A stretch of 64,000 bases of DNA from Halomonas sp. 'Soap Lake #6'. GTDB lineage: Bacteria > Pseudomonadota > Gammaproteobacteria > Pseudomonadales > Halomonadaceae. Positions 19,068 through 27,132 of this stretch are shown here, one piece after another (the stretch's first letter is position 1; each line of letters begins with the position of its first letter). The stretch is taken from the NCBI RefSeq assembly GCF_003031405.1, contig NZ_CP020469.1, positions 1,550,001-1,614,000 of the forward strand. The letters run 5' to 3'. A program made the translations under genes and the position numbers. The notes under the pieces were generated by a model. It made no database searches. It was given only the letters and a program-made list of their open reading frames with translations, and was not told the DNA's origin.

Positions 19068-19105
19068 CCGCACTTGCTGGTGGTGCGGAGAAGGCATTTA
19101 TGCCT
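19068..19105 (+). promoter_or_regulatory. Two-hairpin leader of rpsA
   Basis: CCGCAC (19068-19073) pairs with GTGCGG (19083-19088), and AGGCAT (19092-19097) pairs with ATGCCT (19100-19105) with a 2-base loop, ending 27 bases before the rpsA ATG. In E. coli S1 represses its own mRNA through a structured leader; whether this one acts alike is inferred from position only. Confidence 0.4.
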
Positions 19106-19132
19106 CAACAACGTTGATCACGTAGGAAAACC

Positions 19133-20809
19133 ATGAGCGAAAGCTTTGCTGAACTGTTTGAACAGTCTCTTAACGACATCAATATGGAGCCAGGCGCTAT
19201 TGTCGCGGCTCAGGTTGTCGACATTGATGGTGACTGGGTTACCGTCAACGCTGGTCTGAAATCTGAAGGTCAGATCCCAGCGTCACAATTCCGCGATGAA
19301 CACGGTAATCTGAACATCGCAATCGGTGATGACGTTCATGTTGCACTTGAAGCCGTAGAAGATGGCTTTGGTGAAACACGTCTGTCCCGTGAAAAAGCCA
19401 AGCGTGCAGAAGCTTGGAAGATTCTGGAAGCAGCCTTCGAGAAAGACGAAATTATCAAGGGCGTGATCAACGGTAAAGTCAAAGGCGGCTTCACCGTCGA
19501 AGTTGATTCTATCCGTGCCTTCTTGCCTGGTTCTTTGGTTGACGTTCGTCCGGTTCGCGATACTGCGCACCTGGAGAACAAAGAGCTAGACTTCAAAGTC
19601 ATCAAGCTTGACCCTAAGCGCAACAACGTCGTTGTATCACGTCGTGCCGTGCTCGAAGCAGAAAACAGTGCTGAGCGTGAAGCGCTGCTGGCTACTCTGC
19701 AGGAAGGTCAGCAGATTAAAGGTATCGTTAAGAACCTGACTGATTACGGTGCCTTCGTTGATCTGGGTGGCGTTGACGGCCTGCTGCACATTACTGACAT
19801 GGCTTGGAAGCGTATCAAGCATCCGTCTGAAATCGTTGCTGTTGGCGACGAAATCAACGTGAAAGTGCTGAAGTTTGATCGTGAGCGCAATCGTGTTTCT
19901 CTGGGTCTTAAGCAACTGGGCGAAGATCCGTGGGTCAACATTAAAGAGCGTTACCCGGAAAACACCAAGGTTCACGCTGTTGTTACTAACCTGACCGATT
20001 ACGGCTGCTTTGCTGAGCTGGAAGAGGGTGTTGAAGGTTTGGTTCACGTGTCTGAAATGGACTGGACCAACAAAAATATCCATCCGTCTAAAGTTGTCCA
20101 AGTGGGCGACGATGTTGACGTTATGGTTCTGGATATCGACGAAGAGCGTCGTCGTATCTCTCTGGGTATCAAGCAGTGCACTGCTAACCCATGGGAAACC
20201 TTCAACACTGACTACAACAAGGGCGACCGCGTTTCTGGTACCATCAAGTCAATCACTGACTTTGGTATCTTTATCGGCCTTGAGGGTGGTATCGATGGTC
20301 TGGTTCACCTGTCTGATATCTCTTGGACAGAAACTGGTGAAGAGGCAGTTCGCAACTTCAAGAAAGGTGACGAAGCTGAAGCCGTTATTCTTTCTATCGA
20401 TCCCGAGCGTGAGCGTATCTCTTTAGGTATTAAGCAAATGGACTCTGATCCTGTTGCTGAATACCTGTCTGTTAACGACAAAGGCAGTATCGTTACTGGC
20501 CGTGTCGTTGAAGTAGACGCTAAAGAAGCTCACATTGAGCTGGCAACTGACGTTATCGCTGTTCTGAAGGCGTCTGAGATCAGTGCTGATCGTGTTGAAG
20601 ATGCACGCAACGTGCTGAACGAAGGCGACAGTGTTGAAGCGCGTATTGTCAGCGTTGATCGCAAGAGCCGTCAGATCAGTCTGTCGGTAAAAGCGAAAGA
20701 GCAAGATGATACTCGTCAGAACCTGAAGAAACTGCGTGAGCAAGAGCCAGAAGCTGGTGGTCCGACCACTATCGGTGATTTGATCAAGCAGCAAATGGGT
20801 CAAGACTAA
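19133..20809 (+). CDS. rpsA: 30S ribosomal protein S1
   Basis: A 558-residue RNA-binding protein, essentially the E. coli length (557). It consists of six S1 (OB-fold) repeats; the later ones show the typical strings [36 protein letters not shown] and [21 protein letters not shown]. It binds mRNA 5' regions and helps load them on the 30S subunit. Codon usage is strongly biased, as expected for a very highly expressed gene. It follows cmk by 183 bp containing a structured leader. The ihfB gene that commonly follows rpsA is absent; an intrinsic terminator closes the unit. Confidence 0.98.
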   Translation: MSESFAELFEQSLNDINMEPGAIVAAQVVDIDGDWVTVNAGLKSEGQIPASQFRDEHGNLNIAIGDDVHVALEAVEDGFGETRLSREKAKRAEAWKILEAAFEKDEIIKGVINGKVKGGFTVEVDSIRAFLPGSLVDVRPVRDTAHLENKELDFKVIKLDPKRNNVVVSRRAVLEAENSAEREALLATLQEGQQIKGIVKNLTDYGAFVDLGGVDGLLHITDMAWKRIKHPSEIVAVGDEINVKVLKFDRERNRVSLGLKQLGEDPWVNIKERYPENTKVHAVVTNLTDYGCFAELEEGVEGLVHVSEMDWTNKNIHPSKVVQVGDDVDVMVLDIDEERRRISLGIKQCTANPWETFNTDYNKGDRVSGTIKSITDFGIFIGLEGGIDGLVHLSDISWTETGEEAVRNFKKGDEAEAVILSIDPERERISLGIKQMDSDPVAEYLSVNDKGSIVTGRVVEVDAKEAHIELATDVIAVLKASEISADRVEDARNVLNEGDSVEARIVSVDRKSRQISLSVKAKEQDDTRQNLKKLREQEPEAGGPTTIGDLIKQQMGQD

Positions 20810-20828
20810 TTTAATAGTCTTTACCTAT

Positions 20829-20858
20829 AAAACGCCGCCCTTCAGGGCGGCGTTTTTT
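20829..20858 (+). terminator. Intrinsic terminator of rpsA
   Basis: AACGCCGCCC (20831-20840) pairs with GGGCGGCGTT (20845-20854), a 10-bp stem with a TTCA tetraloop, then TTTTTT. It lies 20 bp after the rpsA stop. Confidence 0.95.
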
Positions 20859-20859
20859 A

Positions 20860-21129
20860 TGGTGCATACTAGTGATCTGGGTTAATTCGTCCTGCGTTAT
20901 GTTGCTGTTTATTGGTTGCTAATTTAATAGCTAAACTCTTTAAACGTTACATAAGTGTGAGAAACTGATTAGTAATTATCACAAAATCAACTAGACTAGT
21001 TGTCAATTAGCGCTTTTAGAGCAATAATGTGTCCGCATCCTGAGCTAGTAGGTATTGAGCCTGCCCAACTGAATACCTCACGCCATTTAATTTTATGCTA
21101 TGTTAAATCTTAGCTACAAAGGAAACCCT
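20860..21129. other. AT-rich gap upstream of mvaT
   Basis: After the rpsA terminator this 270-bp stretch has no credible gene and is markedly richer in A and T than its surroundings. Such sequence often precedes genes of H-NS-type proteins, which bind AT-rich DNA and autoregulate. No individual promoter could be fixed. Confidence 0.5.
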
Positions 21130-21501
21130 ATGTCACTTTTAAATGAATATATCCAGAAAGAGCAGCAGCTGAAACAACTGCAAGAAGAGCTTCAACGCTT
21201 GGAAGGCGATCAGCGCTTAAAAAGCGAGCTAGAGTTTAAGGCTAAGCTTGAAGCACTAATGAATGAGTTTGGTAAGCGTCCTGCCGATGTTATCGCCTTG
21301 TTAGACCCTTCATCAGACCAGCGCAGTGCAAAAGCACCAGCAGCATCTACCCGCCGCAAGCGTCGTTTGAAAATTTACAAGAACCCGCATAACGGTGAGG
21401 TTATTGAGACCCGCGGTGGCAATCACAAAGGGCTGCGTAGCTGGAAAAATGAGCATGGAGACGAAGCCGTCGAGTCCTGGCTGGTTCGTATGGAAGACTA
21501 A
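21130..21501 (+). CDS. MvaT-family nucleoid-associated transcriptional silencer
   Basis: A 123-residue H-NS functional analogue of the Pseudomonas MvaT/MvaU type. Residues 1-60 form a coiled-coil oligomerisation region (MSLLNEYIQKEQQLKQLQEE). After a linker comes the C-terminal DNA-binding module with YKNPHNGEVIETRGGNHKGL and the AVESWL end, all diagnostic of MvaT. It should bind AT-rich DNA, compact the nucleoid and silence horizontally acquired genes. The ATG at 21130 was chosen over an upstream in-frame ATG at 21100 because GGAAACCC and the family N-terminus fit. It occupies the place after rpsA where ihfB is often found. Confidence 0.93.
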   Translation: MSLLNEYIQKEQQLKQLQEELQRLEGDQRLKSELEFKAKLEALMNEFGKRPADVIALLDPSSDQRSAKAPAASTRRKRRLKIYKNPHNGEVIETRGGNHKGLRSWKNEHGDEAVESWLVRMED

Positions 21502-21508
21502 GTAATTT

Positions 21509-21547
21509 AAACCGGCATTTCTACCTAGAAGTGCCGGTTTTGTTTTT
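21509..21547 (+). terminator. Intrinsic terminator of the mvaT-like gene
   Basis: AAACCGGCA at 21509-21517 pairs with TGCCGGTTT at 21532-21540, followed by TGTTTTTG. Confidence 0.8.
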
Positions 21548-21583
21548 GAGTATTGTTGGGGCCTTTCCAATGACTCACGCTAT

Positions 21584-22417
21584 CTATGCTAGTAAGGGCG
21601 TTTGCAGTTCTAGGCGATCTGAGTGCCACAAAACTCGAGGTGCCTCACCGCTTACATAGAGCTGACGTTGATGCTTGGTTAACTGTATGAGTGTCGCTGT
21701 CATCGCTTGCGATAATTCTGAAAAGTCGTCGAAGTAGGTTTTACTGTAGTAGTGAGGTGGCATAGCCACGCGACGGTATGCTACAGGTAAGGCTAGGTAA
21801 TCAGCGCTAGTATTACTCTTCAAATAGAGTCCGATATCGGTGCGTGTCTGGTTAGGTATTGTCTCGTTCCCAAGTGCTTTGACCTTCTCAGGCAGCAGGT
21901 CTGGCAGTGCAATCGCGGGAATAGAAGGCCCTGTAGTAGCCTGTAGGCACTCCAAGTGATTAGCATGATGTTTGATTAATCCTAGTCCATGAATTTGCTC
22001 TGGGCCCTTGTAGAGGCGCATCAGAACGGTTTGTTGTAGCGGGCTTCTCTCGATGGAAGTTTTAAAATGACGCTTAGGCGGTGGTAGATGGCGCATGTGC
22101 TTCAATGCATGCCGATAGCAGCGTGGCGATAGCTGATAACGACGATGAAAAGCCCGTGAGAAAGAAGAGTGATTAAGATAGCCGCAACGTAACGCAATTT
22201 GCGCTATATTTTGTTCGGTGAGAGAGAGTAAGACAGCAGCGCGTTCAAGGCGTCTTCTCTCCCGGTATGCGCTTGGCGATACACCAAAGCAGTGGCGGAA
22301 CTGGCGCCGTATCTGAGATGACGAATACCCAAGATGGTTAGCAAGGCCTTCGATACCATATGATTGATCGAGAGTGTCCTGCAGCCAGATCTCAGCTCGT
22401 GTCATTGCGGTGAACAT
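21584..22417 (-). CDS. AraC-family regulator with GyrI-like effector domain
   Basis: A 277-residue transcription factor of the MarA/SoxS/Rob arrangement: two helix-turn-helix units at the N-terminus (residues 8-108; GIEGLANHLGYSSSQIRRQF and AQIALRCGYLNHSSFSRAFH) followed by a C-terminal half resembling the GyrI-like small-molecule binding domain (residues about 120-270). The N-terminal HTH with C-terminal effector domain is typical of Rob-type multidrug regulators. AGGAGG lies 7 bases upstream of the ATG at 22417. No efflux gene is adjacent, so its target is unknown. Confidence 0.82.
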   Translation of the reverse strand: MFTAMTRAEIWLQDTLDQSYGIEGLANHLGYSSSQIRRQFRHCFGVSPSAYRERRRLERAAVLLSLTEQNIAQIALRCGYLNHSSFSRAFHRRYQLSPRCYRHALKHMRHLPPPKRHFKTSIERSPLQQTVLMRLYKGPEQIHGLGLIKHHANHLECLQATTGPSIPAIALPDLLPEKVKALGNETIPNQTRTDIGLYLKSNTSADYLALPVAYRRVAMPPHYYSKTYFDDFSELSQAMTATLIQLTKHQRQLYVSGEAPRVLWHSDRLELQTPLLA

Positions 22418-22773
22418 TATCTGGCCTCCTGTGCTTATGATATACAGACTATCGCTTGTTTTGCCTGTAGCACCTTCCCGGTGCAGGATTGGGTCAATAC
22501 GCTGATAGGCGAAGCGCTGCTTTTCTACCAGCTAAAGTGGCCGTTCTGTGAGCGGCCTTAAGTTGATGCAAAACTGCAAGCGCTGCCTCTGGTGTTGAGC
22601 TGTTGATACTCTTAGCAGCTGTATTTACTAGGTATTAACGCTGCAGCACTCTCTTTATGCTGCCAAGAGGAGGCAAAGGCAAGTTTGCTCTATTGGTTTA
22701 CGCGTTTGTGCATAGTTTTTTGTGAAAAAGGCCTGTTTCAATAGGCGTAACGACCATTTCATGTAAGGTGTAA
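22418..22773. other. Gene-free stretch
   Basis: About 360 bp between the divergent AraC-family gene and the small gene at 22785. I see no credible coding sequence, terminator or clear promoter pair here. The open frame across 22364-22561 has no ribosome site and overlaps the regulator. Confidence 0.5.
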
Positions 22774-22795
22774 ATGAAATATCAATGAAATATCA
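22774..22795 (+). repeat. 11-bp tandem duplication over a start codon
   Basis: ATGAAATATCA occurs twice in a row (22774-22784 and 22785-22795). The first ATG opens only a four-codon frame (ATG AAA TAT CAA TGA); the second opens the 111-codon gene. AAGGTG at 22765-22770 sits very close to the first ATG and far from the second. Confidence 0.85.
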
Positions 22796-23120
22796 AAAGG
22801 TTCAAAAACAGCTCGATGAGCGTGAAAAGCTGCGTAAATTCCGCGAGCTAGATGATGCTTTTGCGCAAGCTTTACGTCAGTTGGATGACCCTAATAACAG
22901 TATGGATATTCCTACAGGGAAACCGGTGAGATCGCTGGCAGACCTTGAGGCTGATGACCAGGCGGTGCTTGCTGAGGAAAACGATAGGGTGTTTAAGGAG
23001 CGCTTCAAAGCACTGATTGGTGAGTATGGTTTGTCTGAGCGTGAGCTAAGCGAGTTGATACAGACGCTACTTACCTATGAGCGTTGGGAATTGCAGACTG
23101 TCCCTGTCATCAAAAGCTAG
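22785..23120 (+). CDS. Hypothetical protein, 111 aa
   Basis: A soluble, highly charged, mainly helical protein starting MKYQKVQKQLDEREKLRKF. It has no signal peptide, membrane helix or cysteine motif. The C-terminal half (ERFKALIGEYGLSERELSELIQTLL) resembles a helical bundle. The start lies in an 11-bp tandem duplication, so the nearest Shine-Dalgarno-like AAGGTG is 14 bases away instead of 3-8. It is convergent with the Tus-like gene. I do not recognise the family. Confidence 0.65.
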   Translation: MKYQKVQKQLDEREKLRKFRELDDAFAQALRQLDDPNNSMDIPTGKPVRSLADLEADDQAVLAEENDRVFKERFKALIGEYGLSERELSELIQTLLTYERWELQTVPVIKS

Positions 23121-23151
23121 AGCTATCTAGGCTCCAAGGTTAATCGATTTG

Positions 23152-24024
23152 TTATCGATAGCGATAAATACGTAAGCTGGGTAGAAATGCTTCCTGCTCG
23201 AGTTTTTCATCGCGCCGTTTAGCTCTGGTTCGCTGGGTAGGTGGCTCAAGGGGGGGCATTTTTATATGGGGCAGTTGAGGTTGCTTGCTAGGCACAATAA
23301 GCGGAAGGGCAATATTCATTGCGCACCGGGTATGGCCATCTTCTAAAGGTTCGCTGAAAAACAAGTTAGCCCGCATCAGTGGTGCTTGTGATTGCACCTG
23401 AGCGAGTGGTTCGGAGCTTGGGATGCCAGCCAGCTTGCGCAGCTGGATGCGAATGTGAGGTGCGTCAGTATCCAGCTTTAACAGCTTCTGTTCAGCCTCT
23501 TGGGTCGTTAATTTTTTTATCGAGCGACCGCTGCTATACCACGCAAATCTAACTCTGGATACTGGAGCTGGAGCAATAGGAATATGCCGCCAGCACTGTT
23601 TAAGATGTAGTCTGGCTAAACCACCCTGGCGTAACAGGTTACCAATTTCAGGGTGGCGTTTAGGTAGGCGTAATTTAATGTCACTTACTGATGGTGGGTG
23701 TGCCTGCTTAATATGCTGTAACAGCTCGCTGATCTGTGTTTTGACCACATTAATCGCTTCAAACTTGGCTATTAGCGGTGCATCAGCTGAGATAAGTGCA
23801 ATATAGTTTTTTGTTTCGCGGCCATCCTGGCCCTGCTGATGCCACATATCAAGTAATGCTTGTCGCAGCCAGGAAGAGGCGTTTGGCGGTGTATGGAAGT
23901 GCCATGTAGGCGCCTGTTGCTGTTCATAATATGTTGCTGCCTGATCGATAGCGGCTATCAAATCGTCAAAACGAACATCAAGTTCATGCAGTAAATGATA
24001 AACAGGAAGGGCGCTATTGTTCAT
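23152..24024 (-). CDS. Divergent Tus-like replication terminus-binding protein
   Basis: A 290-residue basic protein that resembles the Ter-site binding protein Tus (E. coli Tus is 309 aa). Recalled Tus blocks line up in order: INKLKTTFEHI with NVVKTQISELLQHIKQ (about residue 90), the HRHLPGLITLNAYRTL region with KRHPEIGNLLRQGGLARL (about 120), keeping the Arg-His pair that includes Tus His144, RFGWANKHIIKNL with RFAWYSSGRSIKKL (about 160), and the C-terminal IPRLHLYVAD with LPSLRIYRYR. Tus blocks replication forks at Ter sites. The gene is 16 bp downstream of yacG in the coaE-yacG unit, not beside a visible Ter site. The match is distant and made by eye. Confidence 0.55.
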   Translation of the reverse strand: MNNSALPVYHLLHELDVRFDDLIAAIDQAATYYEQQQAPTWHFHTPPNASSWLRQALLDMWHQQGQDGRETKNYIALISADAPLIAKFEAINVVKTQISELLQHIKQAHPPSVSDIKLRLPKRHPEIGNLLRQGGLARLHLKQCWRHIPIAPAPVSRVRFAWYSSGRSIKKLTTQEAEQKLLKLDTDAPHIRIQLRKLAGIPSSEPLAQVQSQAPLMRANLFFSEPLEDGHTRCAMNIALPLIVPSKQPQLPHIKMPPLEPPTQRTRAKRRDEKLEQEAFLPSLRIYRYR

Positions 24025-24040
24025 GGCTGCGGACTCTTGG

Positions 24041-24274
24041 CTAGGAAAGCGGGGCGTCTTTATCTGCTTGGGCGAGAAGCGTGTCTAGATCGGCTTCATC
24101 CATGGCAGATTCACCCGAAATACGGTGAGACTCTTCTGCCCATGCGCCTAGATCCAGTAACTGGCAACGTTTGCTGCAAAAAGGGCGAAAGATGCTCTCG
24201 GGGCTCCAGGCAACACGCTTACTACATTGCGGGCAGGCGACCTCTAGTGGTGCGTCGTTGGCGGGTGTTGGCAT
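24041..24274 (-). CDS. yacG: DNA gyrase inhibitor YacG
   Basis: A 77-residue zinc protein that binds GyrB and blocks its DNA binding. It has the four-cysteine zinc site CPQC (residues 14-17) and CSKRC (near residue 33), followed by the family string [20 protein letters not shown] precedes the ATG. It lies 15 bp after coaE, the usual neighbour, and 16 bp before the Tus-like gene, so all three are probably co-transcribed. Confidence 0.95.
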   Translation of the reverse strand: MPTPANDAPLEVACPQCSKRVAWSPESIFRPFCSKRCQLLDLGAWAEESHRISGESAMDEADLDTLLAQADKDAPLS

Positions 24275-24289
24275 AATGCTCTCCTTGAG

Positions 24290-24886
24290 TTATAGAAGGC
24301 CGGATTGGTAATGCTGGTTCAGCTGCGTAACCTGATGCAGCATCGAAGCATGGTCCCCGCTGTTATCAATGATATCGTCGGCCTTTGCTAGGCGTTCTTC
24401 ACGGGGCAGTTGGGCGGCGAGAATAGCACGCACCTGTGCCTTACTCACGCCATCTCGCTGAAGTGTTCGTTCAAGCTGAAGATCGACAGGCACATCAACG
24501 ACGATAGTGCGGTTAACCAGGGCGTCTTGGCCTGATTCAAACAGCAGCGGTGAAACAAGCAACACATAGGGGGACTGGCGCTGTAAACGCTCAAGATGTA
24601 ACAGGAGCCGCTCGCGAACTTGTGGGTGGGTCACTGATTCCAGCCATTGACGCTCTGCGGGATCATCAAACACAATACTGCGTAGGGCTGCTCGGTTCAG
24701 AGTGCCGTCGGAATTGAGTACTTTGTCTCCGAAACGCTGAGCAATGGCGGTTAACGCTGACTCACCAGGGGCGACCACCTCCCTTGCTACATCGTCGGCA
24801 TCTACCCACCCAATGCCTAGCGAGCCGAAGGCCCGGGCGACTGTCGATTTTCCAGAGCCAATGCCGCCCGTTAGTCCAACAATCAT
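24290..24886 (-). CDS. coaE: Dephospho-CoA kinase
   Basis: A 198-residue P-loop kinase catalysing the last step of coenzyme A synthesis. It starts MIVGLTGGIGSGKSTVARAF with the P-loop GGIGSGKS at residues 7-14, then DADDVAREVV (substrate site, near residue 31) and a lid region around RDGVSKAQVRAI. CAGGGAG lies just upstream of the ATG. It sits between pilD and yacG, the conserved order pilB-pilC-pilD-coaE-yacG of many gammaproteobacteria. Confidence 0.97.
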   Translation of the reverse strand: MIVGLTGGIGSGKSTVARAFGSLGIGWVDADDVAREVVAPGESALTAIAQRFGDKVLNSDGTLNRAALRSIVFDDPAERQWLESVTHPQVRERLLLHLERLQRQSPYVLLVSPLLFESGQDALVNRTIVVDVPVDLQLERTLQRDGVSKAQVRAILAAQLPREERLAKADDIIDNSGDHASMLHQVTQLNQHYQSGLL

Positions 24887-24948
24887 GGTTGCTCCCTGAT
24901 GGTGATGCGATTAATGATGTAATTAGCCATTAAATAGCCGCTTAAAAG

Positions 24949-24985
24949 TTACCACTAACGTTAAAGTCATTAAACGTAGTGGTAA
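24949..24985 (-). terminator. Hairpin between pilD and coaE
   Basis: TTACCACT (24949-24956) pairs with AGTGGTAA (24978-24985), and ACGTT (24958-24962) with AACGT (24973-24977), leaving a single bulged A and a 10-base loop. On the minus strand it is followed by CTTTTAA, a poor U-tract. It could be a leaky terminator or an mRNA-processing structure that separates pilD from coaE expression. Confidence 0.45.
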
Positions 24986-24996
24986 AGGGGGGAAGA

Positions 24997-25842
24997 TTAA
25001 TAAAGCAACGATGCATAAAGCGCCATCAATTCATTGCCTGCCAGTAGGCAAACCCAGCCTGCCAAAGCTAAGAAAGGGCCAAACGGTAACGGTTGGCCGC
25101 GTAAATGCGGGGAGCGTACTTGAGCCACTAGTCCGACAATAGCGCCAATGCCTGCCGATAGCATCAGCAGTAATGGCAGCATGGGCCAGCCTACCCAGGC
25201 GCCCAAGGCGGCTAACAGCTTGAAGTCGCCAAACCCCATGCCCTCTTTGCCGGTCACAAGCTTAAATAGCCAGTAGAAACTCCAGAGTACTAAGTAGCCT
25301 GCCATTGCGCCGATAACGGCGCTTGGAAGCATAATTGGTTGGAAGAGTAACTGGTAGAGCAAGCCCGCCCACAGAAGCGGCAGTGTCATAATATCCGGCA
25401 GCAGATATGTTCGAAAATCGATCACTGCCAGGGCAAGAAGCGTTAAGCAGGCAGCATAGATAAATAATGCGCTGCCAGTGGTCCCGTAAAGAGCTAGTAC
25501 AGCAATAGCCAGAAGCCCGCCCATAAGCTCTACCAGCGGGTACTGTGCGCTAATGGATGTTTTGCAGTGAGCACACTTGCCACGTCGTTTTACCCAGCCC
25601 AATACAGGTAGGTTATCGTGCCATGCGATAGGGTGCTCGCATCGTGGGCACATTGAGCTGGGGGTTGCTAGATTAAAGCGAGGTGAAGCCTCAGCGGGAA
25701 GCTCAAGAGACGCGCGAGCTTCATTGCGCCAACTACGCATTAGCATCACGGGCACTCGAGTAATCACAACGTTTAAAAAACTACCAAAACAGAGCCCAAT
25801 CAGTAACGTGAACAGATACCAAAGTATTGACGGGGAGTCCAT
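24997..25842 (-). CDS. pilD: Type IV prepilin peptidase/N-methyltransferase
   Basis: A 281-residue inner-membrane aspartic protease. It has the N-terminal GSFLNVVITRVP motif, the cytoplasmic zinc domain with CPRC and CAHC pairs, and the catalytic aspartates in VIDFRTYLLPD and the GFGDFKLLAALGAW loop. It cleaves the leader of prepilins (such as the pilin at 29125) after Gly and methylates the new N-terminal Phe. The ATG at 25842 was chosen from the family start; the frame is open to 25947 and would overlap pilC. Seven or eight membrane helices are visible. Confidence 0.95.
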   Translation of the reverse strand: MDSPSILWYLFTLLIGLCFGSFLNVVITRVPVMLMRSWRNEARASLELPAEASPRFNLATPSSMCPRCEHPIAWHDNLPVLGWVKRRGKCAHCKTSISAQYPLVELMGGLLAIAVLALYGTTGSALFIYAACLTLLALAVIDFRTYLLPDIMTLPLLWAGLLYQLLFQPIMLPSAVIGAMAGYLVLWSFYWLFKLVTGKEGMGFGDFKLLAALGAWVGWPMLPLLLMLSAGIGAIVGLVAQVRSPHLRGQPLPFGPFLALAGWVCLLAGNELMALYASLLY

Positions 25843-25897
25843 AAAATTCCTAATAATTAAACTGTTGAATAGTTGAGATAAAGGCGTGCCATAAGTG

Positions 25898-27124
25898 TTA
25901 TAGGGCGGTGCCAATCTCAAAGATAGGCAGATACATCGATACAACAATGCTGCCCACTAACGTGCCCAGCACAACAATAATCACTGGCTCCATTAGTGAG
26001 GTAAGCGCATCAACTTTATTTTCGACTTCTTCCTCATAGTAATCGGCGACACGGTTGAGCATGGCATCTAAAGAGCCGGCTTCTTCGCCGATACTAACCA
26101 TTTGTACTGCAAGAGCAGGGAAGCGGTTGGTCATGCGCATGGCAAAATGGAGTTGCTGGCCCGACGTGACGTCTTGGTGGACTTCGTTAATTGCTTGGCT
26201 ATAGACACGGTTATCTGCAGCGCCTGCAGCCGTTTCAAGCCCCTCCACCAGTGGTACGCCAGAAGCGAACGTTGTCGCAAGGGTGCGGGTGAACCGCGAC
26301 ACGGCGGACTTATGCATAATATCGCCTATCACCGGCAGGCGGAGTAGCAAATTATCTAGCTGATATGCAAGGCGGGAAGAGCGCTTTGCAACGATTCTAA
26401 GTAGTACTAGGTTACCTACTAATAGGCTTAAGGCATAGATCCAGTACTGCTGTGCTAATACAGAAAGATTGACCGTAAACTGTGTGAGCGCTGGGAGCTC
26501 AGCGCCAAAGCCCTGAAACATGCTTTCAAACTCAGGCACCACTTTGATAAGCAGCAGCAGGGTCACTGCTACCCCAATTGTCATCACCGTGGTGGGGTAC
26601 CAGAGGGCTTTTTTGACACGGTTTTTAAGTGACTCAACTTTCTCTTTGTAGCTGGCAACTCGCTCGAGCATTTGGTCTAGAGCGCTTGCCTGTTCGCCTG
26701 CATCAACCAAGTTCACAAACATTCGGTCAAACTGCTTGGGGTGCTTAGCCATGGCGCTTGAGAGGCTGTCACCTGCGGAAACGTCTTCCATAACCTGTTG
26801 GGTAAGCGCTACCATGGCGGGCTTCTTTAGGCTTTCAGAGACCGCCTGCAGTGCTTGCAGGATGGGAATGCCTGCGCGCACCATGGTGGCCATTTGCCGA
26901 GCAAAGATCATAATATCAACATTGGTTATTTTGCCGCGCCCACTGAAACTGCTGCGCTTTTGAATTTTTGTTGCAGTAATCCGCTGTTTCGCCAACTGCT
27001 CGATAATATCTTCTTTTGTGCGGCCAATCAGCTCGCCGCGTATGGATCTATCCTGAGGGGCTTTACCAGCCCACTTCCAGCGGTGGAGAGGAGCTTTCTT
27101 TGCCTGACGTGTAGCCTTAGCCAT
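25898..27124 (-). CDS. pilC: Type IV pilus inner-membrane platform protein PilC
   Basis: A 408-residue GspF-family membrane protein with two homologous T2SSF domains. The repeated motif F.R.MATM..AGIPILQAL appears near residue 75 and again as FTRTLATTFASGVPLVEGL near residue 275. Three long hydrophobic helices are visible near residues 175-195, 225-245 and 378-400. It anchors the pilus machine and couples the PilB motor to pilin assembly. AGAGGTGAT precedes the ATG. It follows pilB by 8 bp. Confidence 0.96.
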   Translation of the reverse strand: MAKATRQAKKAPLHRWKWAGKAPQDRSIRGELIGRTKEDIIEQLAKQRITATKIQKRSSFSGRGKITNVDIMIFARQMATMVRAGIPILQALQAVSESLKKPAMVALTQQVMEDVSAGDSLSSAMAKHPKQFDRMFVNLVDAGEQASALDQMLERVASYKEKVESLKNRVKKALWYPTTVMTIGVAVTLLLLIKVVPEFESMFQGFGAELPALTQFTVNLSVLAQQYWIYALSLLVGNLVLLRIVAKRSSRLAYQLDNLLLRLPVIGDIMHKSAVSRFTRTLATTFASGVPLVEGLETAAGAADNRVYSQAINEVHQDVTSGQQLHFAMRMTNRFPALAVQMVSIGEEAGSLDAMLNRVADYYEEEVENKVDALTSLMEPVIIVVLGTLVGSIVVSMYLPIFEIGTAL

Positions 27125-27132
27125 ATCACCTC

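Noticed and set aside
22364..22561. Open frame across the start of the AraC-family gene
   Set aside because: No ribosome site, and it overlaps the regulator start on the opposite strand. It has a random-looking sequence.
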